A stretch of DNA of 64,000 nt from the NCBI RefSeq assembly GCF_041146395.1, contig NC_090989.1, positions 243,216,843-243,280,842 of the forward strand. The letters are read 5' to 3'. Positions 36,000-47,525 of the stretch are shown piece after piece; the first letter of the stretch is position 1, and each line of letters opens with the position of its first letter. This DNA is from Eulemur rufifrons (taxonomy: Eukaryota > Chordata > Mammalia > Primates > Lemuridae). The notes below the pieces were generated by a model, which did not search any database, was not told the DNA's origin, and saw only the letters and a program-made list of their open reading frames with translations. The translations under genes and the position numbers were made by a program.

Positions 36000-36690
36000 T
36001 TATTTCAAAATATTAAGGGGGTACAAATGCTTTTATTACATGGATAGCTTTTATAATGATTAAGTCAGGGCTTATTAGTGTGCCCATCACCCAAATAGTG
36101 TTCACTGTACCTGTTAGGTAGGTTTTTACCTCTCCTCTCCTCCCCCTTCTCCCTTCTTGATTTCCAAATGACTTACTTTCCTCTGTGCCCATGTGTGCTC
36201 ATCAATTAGTTCCAAATTATTAGAGAGTATATATGTGGTGTTTGTTTTTCCATTCTTGAGATACTTCACTTAGGACAATGGTCTCTAGTTTCATCCAAAT
36301 TGCTGCAAAAGACATTAATTTATTTCTTTTTATGGCTGAGTAGTACTCATGATATATATTAATATATACCACATTTTGTTAATCCACTCATTAATTGAGG
36401 GGCACTTAGGCTGACTCCACATCTATGTGATTGTGAATTGTGCTGCAATAAACATTTGAGTGTAGATGTCTTTTTGATAAAATGACTTATTTTCCTTTGG
36501 ATAGCTACCCAGTAGTGGGATTGCTGGATCGAATGGTAGGTCTCCTTTTAGTTCTTTGAGGAATCTCTATACTGTTTTCCATAGAGATGGTATTAATTGG
36601 CAGTCCCACAAACAAGTGTATAAGCATTCCTTTCTCTCTGCATCCACGCCAGTCTATTGTTTTTTGACTTTTTAATAAAGTTCTTCAGTC
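36000..36690 (-). mobile_element. L1 LINE 3' end, minus strand, 5'-truncated (copy 1)
   Basis: From 'tttcaaaatattaagggggt' (reverse-complemented UTR end) through 'gtgcccatcacccaaatagt', 'gagatacttcacttaggaca', 'cccagtagtgggattgctgg' to 'actttttaataaag'. The same region is present again in copy 2 beginning at about 36735 in the same orientation, with many substitutions between them, indicating two insertions or an old duplication. A short 'aagttctt' repeat lies on both sides (35985 and 36678). Confidence 0.85.
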
Positions 36691-36721
36691 TTAATTAACA
36701 CTTAATTCTAATGCTTTTTGA

Positions 36722-39171
36722 TTCATTTTGTTTGAATTTATTTTAATAGATTTAGGGGGTACAGCATTTTTTTTATACGGATGAAGTATATAGTGCTGAA
36801 GTCAGGGCTTTTAGTGTACCCATCACCCAAATAGCATACATTGTACCCAATAGGTAATTTTTGATCCCTCGCTCCCCTCCCACCCTCTCTCCTTCTTAGT
36901 TTCCAACATCCTTTATTTTACTTTGTTTGACCATATATATCCTTTGTTTAGCTCCTACTTATAAGTGAGAATATGTGGTATTTGTTTTTCTGTTCCTGAG
37001 ATACTTCACTTAGGACAATGGTCTCCAGTTCCATCCAAGTTGCTGCAAAAGACATTATTTCATTCCTTTTTATGTCTGAGTAGTACTCCATGGTGAATAC
37101 ACACACACACACACACACGTACACACATACACCGTATTTTCTTTATCCACTCCTCAGTTGATGGGCACTTAGATTGAATCCATATCTTTGCAATTGTGAA
37201 TTATGCTGCAATAAATATCCAGGTACAAGTGTCTTTTTGACATAATGACTTCTGTTTCTTTGGATAGACACCCAGTTGTGGGGGACTGCTGTATCAAATG
37301 ATAAGTTTACTTTTAGTTCTTAGCGGAATCTCCATACTATTTTCCAGAGAGGTTGTACTAATTTACATTCCCACCAATAGTGTATAACCATTCCCTTTGC
37401 ACTGCACCCATGCCAACATCTACTGTTTTTGACTTTTTAACAATGGCCATTCTGACAAGGTAGTATCTAATGGAGGTTTTAATTTGCATTTCCCTGATGA
37501 TTAATGATGTTGAACATTTTTTATATGTTTGTTGCCCATTTATGTATATTCCTTTGAAAAAAATCTCTTCATGTCTTTTGCCCTTGTTTAATGAGGTTAT
37601 TTTGTTTTTTCTTGCTAAATTATTTGAGTTCCTTATAGATTCTGGATATTAGTCATTTGTCATATGTATAGTTTGCAAATATTTTCTACCATTCTGTAGG
37701 TAGTCTATTTACTCTGTTGATTGTTTCCTTTGCTGTGCAGAAACTTTTTAGTTTAACTAAGTCCAATTTATTTATATTTGTTGTTGTTATATTTGCTTTG
37801 GGGGTCTTATTCATAAGTAACTTGCCTAGGCCAATGTCCACAAGAATTTTTTCTGTTTTCTTCTAGAATTTTTATGGTTTAAGGTATTACATTTAAGTCT
37901 TTAATCCATCTTGAGTTAATTTTTCCATATGGTAAAAGGTAGGGATCCAGTTTCATTCTTCTTCATGAGGCTATCCAGTTTTCCTAGCACTATTTATTGA
38001 ATAAGGCATCCTTTCCCTAGTGTATGTTTTTGTCTGCTTTTTTGAAAATCATTTAGTTGTAAACATATGGCTTTATTTCTGAGTTCTCTATTCTATTCCA
38101 TTGATCTGTGTGTCCACTTTTATACCAATACCATGCTTTTTTGGTTACTATAGCCTCGTAGTATAATTTGAAGTCAGGTAATGTGATGCCTCCAGATTTG
38201 TTCTTTTTGCTTAGGATTGCTTTTGCTGTTTTATTCCATATGAAATTTAGTATTGTTTTTTCTAATTCTGTGAAATTAATTTTGGTATTTTGATGGGAAT
38301 TGAATTGAATTTTAAATCAGTTTTGGCAGTATGGACATTTTAACAGTGTTGATTCTTCTGATCCATCAGCATGGGATATTTTTCCATTTGTTTCTGTCAT
38401 CTGCAATTTCTTTCATCAGTATTTTGTAGTTCTCTCTGTAGAGATCTTTCACCTCCTTAGTAAAGTATATTCCTAAGTATTTTATTTTCTTTACAACTAT
38501 TGTAAATGGTATTGAGTTCTTGATTTGACTCTCAGCTTGACTGTTATTAGTGTATAGAAATACTACTGATTTGTGTACAATGATTATGTAACCTGAGACT
38601 TTACTAAAATTATTTATTAATCTTGGAGTCTTTTGGAAGAAGCTTTAGGGTTTTCTAGATGTATCATTGGCAAACAGGTATAGTTTGACCTCCTCTTTTC
38701 CAATTTTGATGCCCTTTATTTTTTTTCCCTGTTTGATCTGGCTAGAACTTCTAGTACTATGCTGAATAGAAGTGGTGACAGTGGGCATCCTTGCCTTGTT
38801 CTAGTTCTTAGGGAAAATGCTTTCAACTTTTCCCCATTGAGTATGATGTTGGCTGTGGGTTTGTCATATATGGCTTTTATAATTTTTAGGTATGTTACTT
38901 CTATGCATAGTTTGTTGAGGGTTTTTATCATGAAGGAATGCTAGATTTTATTGAATGCATTTTCTGCCTCTATTGAGATAATCATACAGTTTTTATTTTT
39001 AATTCTTTTTATGTGGTGAATCACATTTATTAATTTGTGTATGTTGAACCATCTTTGCATCCCTGGGATGAAACCCACTTGATCATGGTGAATTATATTT
39101 ATGATGTGCTGTTGTATTTGGTTTGCTAGCATTTTGTTGAGAATTTTTGCATCTATGTTCATGATAATTCC
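36722..39171 (-). mobile_element. L1 LINE 3' part, minus strand, 5'-truncated (copy 2)
   Basis: About 2.4 kb from UTR to mid reverse transcriptase. Reading on the minus strand, two ORFs cover the polymerase: 39162-38941 ([19 protein letters not shown] ... EAENAFNKI) and 38931-38716 ([20 protein letters not shown] ... [17 protein letters not shown]). They are separated by an in-frame stop. This is standard mammalian L1 ORF2, truncated before the endonuclease domain. An (AC)10 run (37099-37118) interrupts it. Inactive. Confidence 0.92.
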
Positions 39172-39390
39172 AATTCTTAATGGTGTAAGATGCTCCTGAA
39201 TTCTCTTCTTCCTTCTACCTGCTGAGATGATCCTAGAAGCATGGTAAAGATGGAGTTTCCATCAAACTTCCAGAGCTTCCTTACCAAGCTACTTTGGACA
39301 TATAGTATGAAGAATAAATACACTTTTGTTATTACCGGGGAGTTATTTGTTACTGAAGCATAAATCAGCTTGTCCTAACTGATAAAAAAC
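39172..39390 (+). repeat. Old MLT1-like LTR, right part
   Basis: 'ttcttccttctacctgctga', 'agaataaatacacttttgtt', 'gttatttgttactgaagcat', 'aaatcagcttgtcctaactg' match the 3' half of the family, with AATAAA at 39313. Continues the copy broken at 35960. Confidence 0.6.
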
Positions 39391-40325
39391 ATAAGGACTT
39401 TTCTTCACATTGTAAAACTTTTATCCTGAGATTTCTTTAAATAGAAGATCCTATAAGATACTTTTAATAAGAATTCATGTGTATGTCCTCTGTTTATGCA
39501 ACACATGTTCAGGAATACAATTATTACATAAAGTAAGATATATCTGTCTATTACCTGCTTTATGTTTTCAAATTTCAATAATTTAAATAAGTATTTAAAA
39601 ATGAAAAGAGGTACAGAGTTTGTAAGAAAGTCAGATTCATTATACCAGGAGCAACTCTACCTTTCATTGCATCAGTCAGGGATTTATTAAACATTGATTA
39701 TTTGTTCTATTTAATTGTGAAACAGAAGTTTAAGACTTGGTTCTATAAATTAACTACTCTTTGAAGGCTGGGGTAGGAGAGATGTGTAGAAATCCATTCC
39801 ATCAAGCAGCCCCCGGGTTGGGTCACAAGGGTTAAGACTTAATTACATTGTGGATACAGAGAACCAAAGAGTCAATCACAGGAACAAAATCTATTAACAG
39901 ACCCAACATAGTGAGAGTAAAATAAAAAAGGGGGTAAAAGTTAAAAAAAAAACTAGGTAAATACACAACTGCAGCTAAAAAAAATGTTAAGCAAATGTGG
40001 CAACAAGATGAGAAGGTACAGGATTCTTGTTATTATATAAATAGAGCTGAGACAATTGAACCTCTCCATTATTGGGTGCTGATCCAGAGGTTAACTACAC
40101 AGGCTAGTCCAGATTAAATACACAGGTTTCAGAAAGATAGTGTCCAAGCTTGAGATGTCTTCAAAATAACTATGACCAATAAATTCTACAGTGATTGTTT
40201 CAGATTCTTAACTAATATCATGAGAACCTTTATGATTTCACCACAAAAGACTGGTCTTCATCTAAATAGAAAAGTTGATCACAGAGAAATTGAAAGGAGA
40301 AGTAGAAGATTATTACAAAGAAGAA
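39391..40325. other. No recognised feature
   Basis: AT-rich sequence with no recognised gene or repeat. Confidence 0.45.
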
Positions 40326-40475
40326 AATACAAGGAGAAAGTGAAGGAGGAGGAAGAAGAGGAGAAGAAGGGGAGGATGAGAAGGAGGAAGGGGAGGATGA
40401 GACAGAGGAAGAGGAGGAAGAGAAAGAAGAGGAGCAGCAGAAGAAGAGGAAGGGAGGAGAGATGGAAAAGAAATA
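40326..40475 (+). repeat. Polypurine (GGA/GAA-rich) tract
   Basis: Almost entirely purine for about 150 bases, built from irregular 'gaggaggaagaagagg' units. It generates lysine/arginine/glutamate-rich plus-strand and leucine/serine-rich minus-strand ORFs of over 100 codons (within 40172-40747) that are composition artefacts. Confidence 0.85.
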
Positions 40476-41569
40476 ACTGGGTTAAAAAAAATGAAAAGAT
40501 AAGATTCCCTGGCTCTGGGAAGTCTGAGGACCAAAATAGGAAAGCTACTGAGGAGGCCAGGGGAAAGGACCCAAATAAAAGCTGAAACAACTGGAAACAG
40601 AAAAAAAGAGTTCAGGTTTATGGGTGATGCAGGGCTTAGACCTGGCCTGAAAATGGAATAACTGTAGGTAGTCACACTGGAGTACCCAGAGCAGAAAAAG
40701 CTCAGTAAGTTCAGTAAGAAACATTTCCCAGCTGTGCCAGTGTTCAACTTGTCTTTTGGCTCCTAGCATTCCATAGCCAAGAGAATCTCTGGGTGCCCCT
40801 GAGCAGCCAGGCATACTTTTCCTACAGATGGGGAAAGGTTTATTACATTTCACACCAAAAGCAACAAAAGTGTTTTGAAGAAAATGGAAAAGAAAATGCT
40901 GAATCATTTCCAGAGGTGCCAAATCAATTTCTTTTTGAAAAAGTACAAAACAGGGCAAAATTTTAAAAATGAAAACAATTCATCTTGTGTTTTATTCCAG
41001 GTAAAAAAAAAAAAAAAGAATTTAAATAATGCCTTGCTTTCTGATCAACAGTTTGCCTCATCACTAAAGAGTACAACAACCTTAGGAATACACCTAAGGA
41101 TTTATTCTAAAGCTGGCATAAAACATTTCATTCCAAACCAATATTGTTTGAACTAGAATTCATTTGAGTTCATAAATTGAAGAGATGCAAACACAAAGTT
41201 GGCATTCCTTTAACATTTTCAAAGATAATAGAAGTATATAGTGACTTTTTTAACCCAAGTAAGGCTATCAAAGGGTTGGCAATATTGCTTTAATTTGTTT
41301 TCTAGCAGCATATCTCATTTGAAATATTTTCCTCAGTTAATTTTTTTCTGTTTAATAAAAGATTTTAGCATTAAAAGCCCTCAAGGCACAAAGACATGTT
41401 CTTGGGACCATAAAGCATATATTAAACCTCTCTGCTGATGACTTAAAATAGCTTCAAAACAGCAGCCATGTTTTTGTCATAACTGCATCCTCACTTGTCT
41501 ATGTTCATTTTTTACTTGATTTGATTTGTGTAGTAAAAGGTGAACTGAGGTCAAAAGATGTGCCAGGTA
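40476..41569. other. No recognised feature
   Basis: No recognised gene or repeat. An A15-like run is at about 41003-41017. Confidence 0.45.
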
Positions 41570-41690
41570 TACAATCTGGAAACTAGATTCATCTCTATGA
41601 GCCTAAGTTCTTCATCTGCAAAGTTGGTATAAAAATACCAGTTCTACCCCCTTTACTGAGTTGTCTTGGGCACACAATGAATATAGAAAA
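41570..41690 (+). repeat. MIR SINE fragment
   Basis: 'ctatgagcctaagttcttca', 'tctgcaaagttggtataaaa' and 'ataccagttctaccc' match the central MIR block. Confidence 0.7.
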
Positions 41691-42025
41691 TCAAAATAAT
41701 TTGAGAGAAAATAATAATGGAAATTTAAGGCATGTATTAATGTTGGTGTTACTACGATTTCTCTTTTCTAACATAGTTTATGTAACTAGGGCTCTAATGC
41801 AAGGGCTCATAAAAAATCTATTGCATATTCAAGCAAGTTTTTGTGTGTCTGGAAAGCCTATGAAGCAGGCACCACAGGGGGCTTATGGCAGTCCAGAGCA
41901 CTAAGACCTTTAAGGTGCTAAGAGACTTAACCATAACCTCTGAGGCAAGAGAGACAGGTGATGAGAAAGCAATTAGGTGGCAATCATCCAGGAAGAAAGT
42001 AAAGAAAGCTGATCTAATCATCTCT
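41691..42025. other. No recognised feature
   Basis: No recognised gene or repeat. Confidence 0.45.
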
Positions 42026-42222
42026 CAGTGCTTCTCAGATTTCAGTGTACTACACACAACCTTGGAATTGCATTAAAATATAGATTCTGATTCAGCAGGG
42101 CTGGGGCAGAACCTGAGAGTCTGCATTTCCAATGAACAGTATAGAAATAGTATAATATAGTATCTAATAATCAGATGACACCTATATGAATGGTCCATGA
42201 ACCATATTTTGAGTGGCAAAGA
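42026..42222 (+). mobile_element. MER5A (hAT-Charlie MITE), interrupted
   Basis: 'cagtgcttctcagatttcag', 'atagattctgattcagcagg', 'gctggggcagaacctgagag', 'tctgcatttccaatgaacag' and 'tggtccatgaaccatatttt' are MER5A in plus orientation. About 40 AT-rich bases replace the usual 'tcccaggtgatgc' part. Confidence 0.8.
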
Positions 42223-43364
42223 TCTACTCTAGGCTGGCCCCAAAGGAAATTTGTGCCAGGGTCCTAGGGATGAATATTAGAGGAATAAAATAACTGCAGT
42301 CATTTTAAGAACCTGAGAGAAAAATTCAGGGCTGCATTTTTATAACGGATCAGAGTTGGTAGGTCATTTCCCACAATAGCACAGGCATAGGTGATTCTGG
42401 AGAAGAAAGGGCTGACATTGCAAATTCTTGGGTGGGTAATGTCAACACAGATGACCACAAATAGGCACTGGGTTGGCAGGAAAAATATATACACCACTCT
42501 GAGGTTGAAGCAGGGGATCGTCACGGCCAATCAAGAGTAAATGAAATTTCCCAGTAATGCACTGAGGACCAGCACAAAGAGGCTTAGGCTGAGGTTCCAG
42601 TGATACTGGTGGATGGCATTGAGTCAGAATGTTTGTTGATGTCATCATAAGCGTGGTGAGCCCAGGCTGATGTCATTCGGGGAAATGTGGGTTATGTATC
42701 ATCTACATCTTATTGTTCTTACAATCATCATCATTATCAGCATCCTTATTGTAACAGGATGATATCCCTGATATGGTCATTGGAAATAACACATTTCCCA
42801 AGCCACCTGACTCTCTTGCCACTCAGCTTTCTTGCGCAGGGGTGCTCTCTTGGTGTTTCCTTCATACGGGTGAAGTCCGAGAGCCAGATGGAGCATAATT
42901 TTTATTACACAGCAACATTGCATAAGTAGGAAAAATAATTTCTGAAAAGTTGAATTTTCTGGGTAATTAGTCTAATATAACAGATTTTATTAACAGTATT
43001 CCCATATCAAGAAACAATTGAGAGAAGGAGAGAATTTGCAAATAATTCAGATGACCAAGAAAACCGAAATAGTAAGCTATGAAAAATTATCCACAAAGGT
43101 GTTTTCCAGAGCTTCCCACATATGTCACCTTTCCAAATGGGATCCTAAAGAATCATACTCTCTTCTCTGCTCCCTCATAAATAATACATCCAAATGGTTT
43201 TGTATCATGGTGCCTCAACTTGCTAGATCAGTGGTGGGGGAAAGGATGTGAAGTTAGTCTGTGTGCAGAAAATTAAATATAAAGTAAACTACCGTATTTA
43301 TATATACTCCAGCCAGAGATTAAGTATTACTAAAGAATGTGCCCTACACATGGGCATTATTTAT
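42223..43364. other. No recognised feature
   Basis: No recognised gene or repeat; ORFs of 68 to 80 codons have no domain. Confidence 0.45.
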
Positions 43365-43720
43365 TCCTTTGTTATTGACTTCTATGCATCCAGCACTGTA
43401 CTAGGCACTGGAGTTACAGGTGTGGACAATAAGAAAGATGCCTGCCATCATGAGGATTACAACACAGTGGGAGAGGCAAGGGGGTAAATGATTATAAGAC
43501 ACTATATGCTGTGATGGGAAAAAAATCCAAGGAGCTAAACCAATAGCAGAGGGGACCTACTTTATACAGGGTGGTGATCCGAGACATCCTCTCTGAGGAG
43601 ATTGTGAGGACGTGGCTAGCAAAGGACAACAGGGAGAGTTTTTCTAAAAGAGAGAAGTTTGTAAAAGCCTGAGGCAGGAAAGAGATTGGCATGTTCAAAA
43701 AACCAGTGAGAAGCCAACCT
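43365..43720 (-). repeat. L2 LINE, minus strand
   Basis: 'catccagcactgtactaggc', 'actggagttacaggtgtgga', 'tgcctgccatcatgaggatt', 'cacagtgggagaggcaaggg', 'tatacagggtggtgatccga', 'cctctctgaggagattgtga' and 'aagcctgaggcaggaaagag' are reverse-complemented L2 landmarks in order. Confidence 0.8.
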
Positions 43721-44047
43721 GGTTAGAGCTACCAAATAGTGTAAGCCAAGTTTGTCACCGTCAAGGATAAAAGACTTTAGTTGTTTTGCAATTCTATAAA
43801 CACTGACTCATCACCTACTCTGTCAAATACTCTATTAGCACAAGACGATCAAGTCCTCAGGAAATGAGGAAGATATTCACCCCTGATGTGTCATCACAGA
43901 AGTGCTGGAAGCCGCTGGAACACATGGGTAAGTGGGGGAGGGGTGCTTTCCAAAATACCGTATTTCTTTTAACATCATTATCCTCATACTATACAATTTT
44001 CTTGTGGGGGAAAAAATCAGTTACATTACCTAAAACATTATCTACAT

Positions 44048-44165
44048 TGAAATATTAGATATTTCAACCTTTTGAAATATATTCAATTTGAATATTTCAT
44101 CATTTGAATGATATTTCCTAATTGAATGATATTTCAAATCATCCAAAAGGTTGAAATATATGTTC
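44048..44165. repeat. Long inverted repeat with internal direct repeats
   Basis: Perfect 16-bp arms 'atatttcaaccttttg' (44059-44074) and 'caaaaggttgaaatat' (44144-44159) with a 69-base spacer. Inside, 'tgaatgatatttc' occurs twice (44105 and 44123) and 'gaaatatattcaa'/'tttgaatatttc' form a second imperfect hairpin. No known element recognised; may be a MITE. Confidence 0.75.
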
Positions 44166-44349
44166 CTAACTTCCAATATTTCTATTGCAACTGCTAATAT
44201 GTATGAAAAGTTCAAAGAAAAGGCAAGTTGTACTGATTTTTGAATTTTGCTCAACATGAGACCTAGAAATGTCAGCCATCCTTTCTGGCCTCCTTTATTA
44301 TTTCATAACTGACCCATTCATTGGGCAGGTTATACACTTTACGGGCAAA

Positions 44350-44475
44350 TAGCCTGTCTTCATGAACAGATTATGAACTTCTTGAGGGCAAGAATTCAGT
44401 GTTCTTACCTTCCAAGTGATGCAAAACAATGTTCTGAATAAAAGGGTCCAGATAAATTTGTTCATTCAGATTTAT
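44350..44475 (+). repeat. L2 LINE tail
   Basis: 'gattatgaacttcttgaggg', 'caagaattcagtgttcttac' and 'gataaatttgttcattca' match the L2 terminus ('tgtgagctccttgagggcag'). Confidence 0.6.
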
Positions 44476-45635
44476 AAAATATTTTAAAATATCTCCAGGG
44501 TCCTTATAGATCAAATGAATGATTAACTTGAAAGAATTTTCACTACTTTCTTTTCAAGTGAGGGTTTCAGATCCAGGCTGTGTTTTAGAAAGAACATAAC
44601 CTCCTTACCACCCACTTTTCCCCTGGGCTATTGCAGAAATGAAAGCTAAACAGTGAAGCTTCCTCTATCAGGAAATCTGATGCTAAATCGCTCTTCCTTC
44701 CATCACCAATGAATTCAGTCATTTCATGCCAATACAATTAAATTACGGCTCTTCAGCACCACTCGGCACACAAGATGATATGATTCCTGTTAAAAGTCAA
44801 ACCCATATACAGAGGATCTTTTACGGCAAATCTATTTTGAGAAGACATTTTTATGGTTAATAATTTTATCCCATAATTTTACCCTTGTAGCTGAAGGTTT
44901 TTGAAAGAATCTGAGCCCAAAGATGATTTTTATTTTCCTCTAAACTTTGGTCAGAGTAATTCATACATACATGAAGGCGACAATCTTCCCCTATTATTAT
45001 TAACAGGCACAAACACTCAGTTTGAACATTGACTGGTCTGATTATGGTAAGCAATATCTTTCATCTTTCAAACTTCTATTTTCACTAAATATTTTAACTT
45101 TTTGCTAAAACAGTTGCACCTTAAAATTTCCATGTAGCCACAGGCAAACTCTTCAGCAAGGTTAAAATGTTTTATATATTAGAAGAAACTTATTTTTAAA
45201 AATGAAGAAATGCACATGCAAATTGGGGGCACTAAACAATACCTACTTGCTTTTTTAGGACATCAAACCAAGTGAACAACTTTTGGTAGGTATTTGGGCA
45301 TTTGCCACTACTCGTTTGAATTTTGCTATGATTGATTTCAGTTCTACACTCCAAATTTGTGAGTACTATTTCTCAAAATAATGTATATAAAATCTTTGAA
45401 ACTTGACTTTTAGAGACTTCTACAGTTTTCTGTCAATACCATAGTCATTGTAGAAACCATGAGTGTGGGAGATCAATGGCGTGTGTGGTGGCTGCCCCTC
45501 TCCTCACCTGGCCATTTGAGTTTGCAAAGCCAGTTCTTGTGTTCAGAGCTAGCAAGGCTAATCTGTCAACGGAGGTAAAGTAACATGGTTGCAGTCTCAG
45601 GTCGGTGGTCATGTTTTAACTGGAGCAGCTGCTTC
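44476..45635. other. Unrepeated AT-rich sequence
   Basis: No repeat family or gene recognised. Around 44690-45060 the sequence is free of low complexity and of CpG decay signatures, so it is one of the better candidates for conserved noncoding DNA, but this cannot be judged from one sequence. Confidence 0.35.
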
Positions 45636-45785
45636 TATGTTTATTTTCACGATTAGATTGTGAGTTCCTTGACATTTGGGGTAATGAATTTTTAATTCTG
45701 TACCCCCAATATCTGGCATAGCATTGGGCACATAATATAAACTCAGAAAATATTTAATGGGAGGTGGATAAATGAATGAATGAGT
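45636..45785 (+). repeat. L2 LINE 3' terminus
   Basis: 'agattgtgagttccttgaca', 'ctgtacccccaatatctggc', 'atagcattgggcacataata' and 'aatgaatgaatgag' form a well-preserved L2 end. Confidence 0.88.
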
Positions 45786-47101
45786 GGCTCAAATTTCATA
45801 AAATCTTTGAATTAATCTCCAGGACTAAACTCAAGACATTACCACTATAGCATTTTCTACAGCATGTAGCAAATAGCATTAAGATGAGGTCGATAGCAGT
45901 TGTTTCCCTGCTATTATACCAAAGAGTTTCTGGTCTTTTAAACCCACAGGCTCAGGATTAATTGCTCAGCCCCAACCCAGTGTTGTGATACTGCCTACAT
46001 TTAAAGTTTCCTTATGAGTTTTTGACCAGTCTCACTGCTGGTTTCCTCTAGCCTGACCATCAGCTCCCTCTAGAGGAAAGTCTGGAATTAGTACTGAGCC
46101 CTACTCATCTTTGTGCTGATTTCCATTTACAGAGGCTGATCAGAGCAAATGTGGCAACCATTCAACGACTGATTTGATTCCATGTACATTCCTTCTGGAG
46201 TGACGAATTCTCCATCTCTAACACATCAGTAGGTCACACACAGATTACTACACATCTCTCAGGCGTCCACCTTCTAAATGATGCAGTTATAATTTAAAAG
46301 CTGTAGACTACCCAGATTTGAGGAAGAGAAAGAGAGTGAGAAGCAGAGACAGATCAGAATGAAGAAAGGGAGGGAGGATAGATGAATAGAAGGAAAAAAT
46401 AAAAATTGTCTCCTTGTTCAGAAGACATATTTGTGTTCATATGTTCACATGCTCATATTTAGAAAACATCGCACATGACACAGCGTTATATAATCTATAT
46501 GTGGCAAAGTTCCCAGAACAAGGACCTGAAGAACAAATCCACAGCAATGTAGGTCTGCCATGTTGGCCACACCTGGACATACCTGCAGGACAGCAAAGAT
46601 GGCACAATGGACTTCAGAGAAGAAGCAATATTTGAAGAGGTGGACAATAGTTCCTAAGGTTCAGACTCCAAATTAGTAATGAGCAATAGCTATCCTTTAT
46701 CTCTGGGTAGAACTGGATGGAGGAGTTCTAGATAGGGAAAGAAATATAATCTCAGGGGAGAGATAATTGGGTACCAACCTATTTGTGGAATATCAGTTGG
46801 AGGTTAAAAGGAAGAAAAGATTTGGTGTGCGACCCTTAGCAGTATTTAACAATCTTTCTGTTCAGCCCCTGGGACTTGTGATGGGTTCCCAAAGAAATAA
46901 AAGAGTAAATGAGATGGAAAAACTTTACAATATATACAATTTAGGAATATGGGAGGTCAAAGCCATTCTGATTTTAGCTTAATAGCCTGGTTTAACATAC
47001 AGGAAAAGAAATTATAAGAGAGGCATGCAGGATGTGGTCAATAAAAGTTAATTCCCTTCCACCCCTCATTCCCTTCCTCATTACCATCTGGAGGCTGGAG
47101 T

Positions 47102-47104
<3 letters not shown>
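45786..47104. other. No recognised gene; purine-rich patch
   Basis: A (GA)-rich stretch at about 46320-46395 is low complexity. ORFs at 46414-46635 and 46767-46982 show no domain. Confidence 0.45.

Positions 47105-47133
<29 letters not shown>
47105..47133. repeat. (CA)14 microsatellite
   Basis: Uninterrupted CA dinucleotides over 29 bases. Likely polymorphic in length. Confidence 0.95.
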
Positions 47134-47135
<2 letters not shown>

Positions 47136-47309
47136 ACTCAGGGACAAGATCCTGAGATGAGCAAGTACTGCATCTTTGACCTCATGGATGCAAACTTCAT
47201 GAGTAGTGACCTCTTTTCAATTCTTCTAAGTAAAGTTCATATCGGTCTACTGAATGTATGAATGAATGAAAGAATAAATGAACAATTTGGTGAATTTCTA
47301 CATAGTATT
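47134..47309. other. Unrecognised, with short GAAT-rich stretch
   Basis: 'atgaatgaatgaaagaataa' near 47259 may be the end of an L2 copy but the body is not recognisable. Confidence 0.4.
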
Positions 47310-47525
47310 CAAATCTACACTTGATAAGACATCTTACCTTATTTGATCCTCATCACAGCAAGGTAAAAAGGAATTCTTATTTCCATTTAGAAATAAACAA
47401 ACTGAAGCTTATGCAAGCAAGTGACTTGCTTAGGATCACAACATAGGCACTGCAAAGTTAAGATTTAAACCCAGATAATTGGATTTTAAATCCGTTTCCT
47501 TTTCCTTTATAACAAAGCTTCAACC
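47310..47525 (-). repeat. MIR SINE, minus strand
   Basis: 'ccttatttgatcctcatcac', 'taaacaaactgaagcttatg', 'aagtgacttgcttaggatca' and 'taagatttaaacccagataa' read as reverse-complemented MIR. Confidence 0.85.

Noticed and set aside
40172..40958. ORFs of 103 to 144 codons on both strands, one lysine/arginine/glutamate-rich
   Set aside because: They arise from the polypurine tract at 40326-40475; overlapping long ORFs on both strands are a composition effect and no domain is visible.
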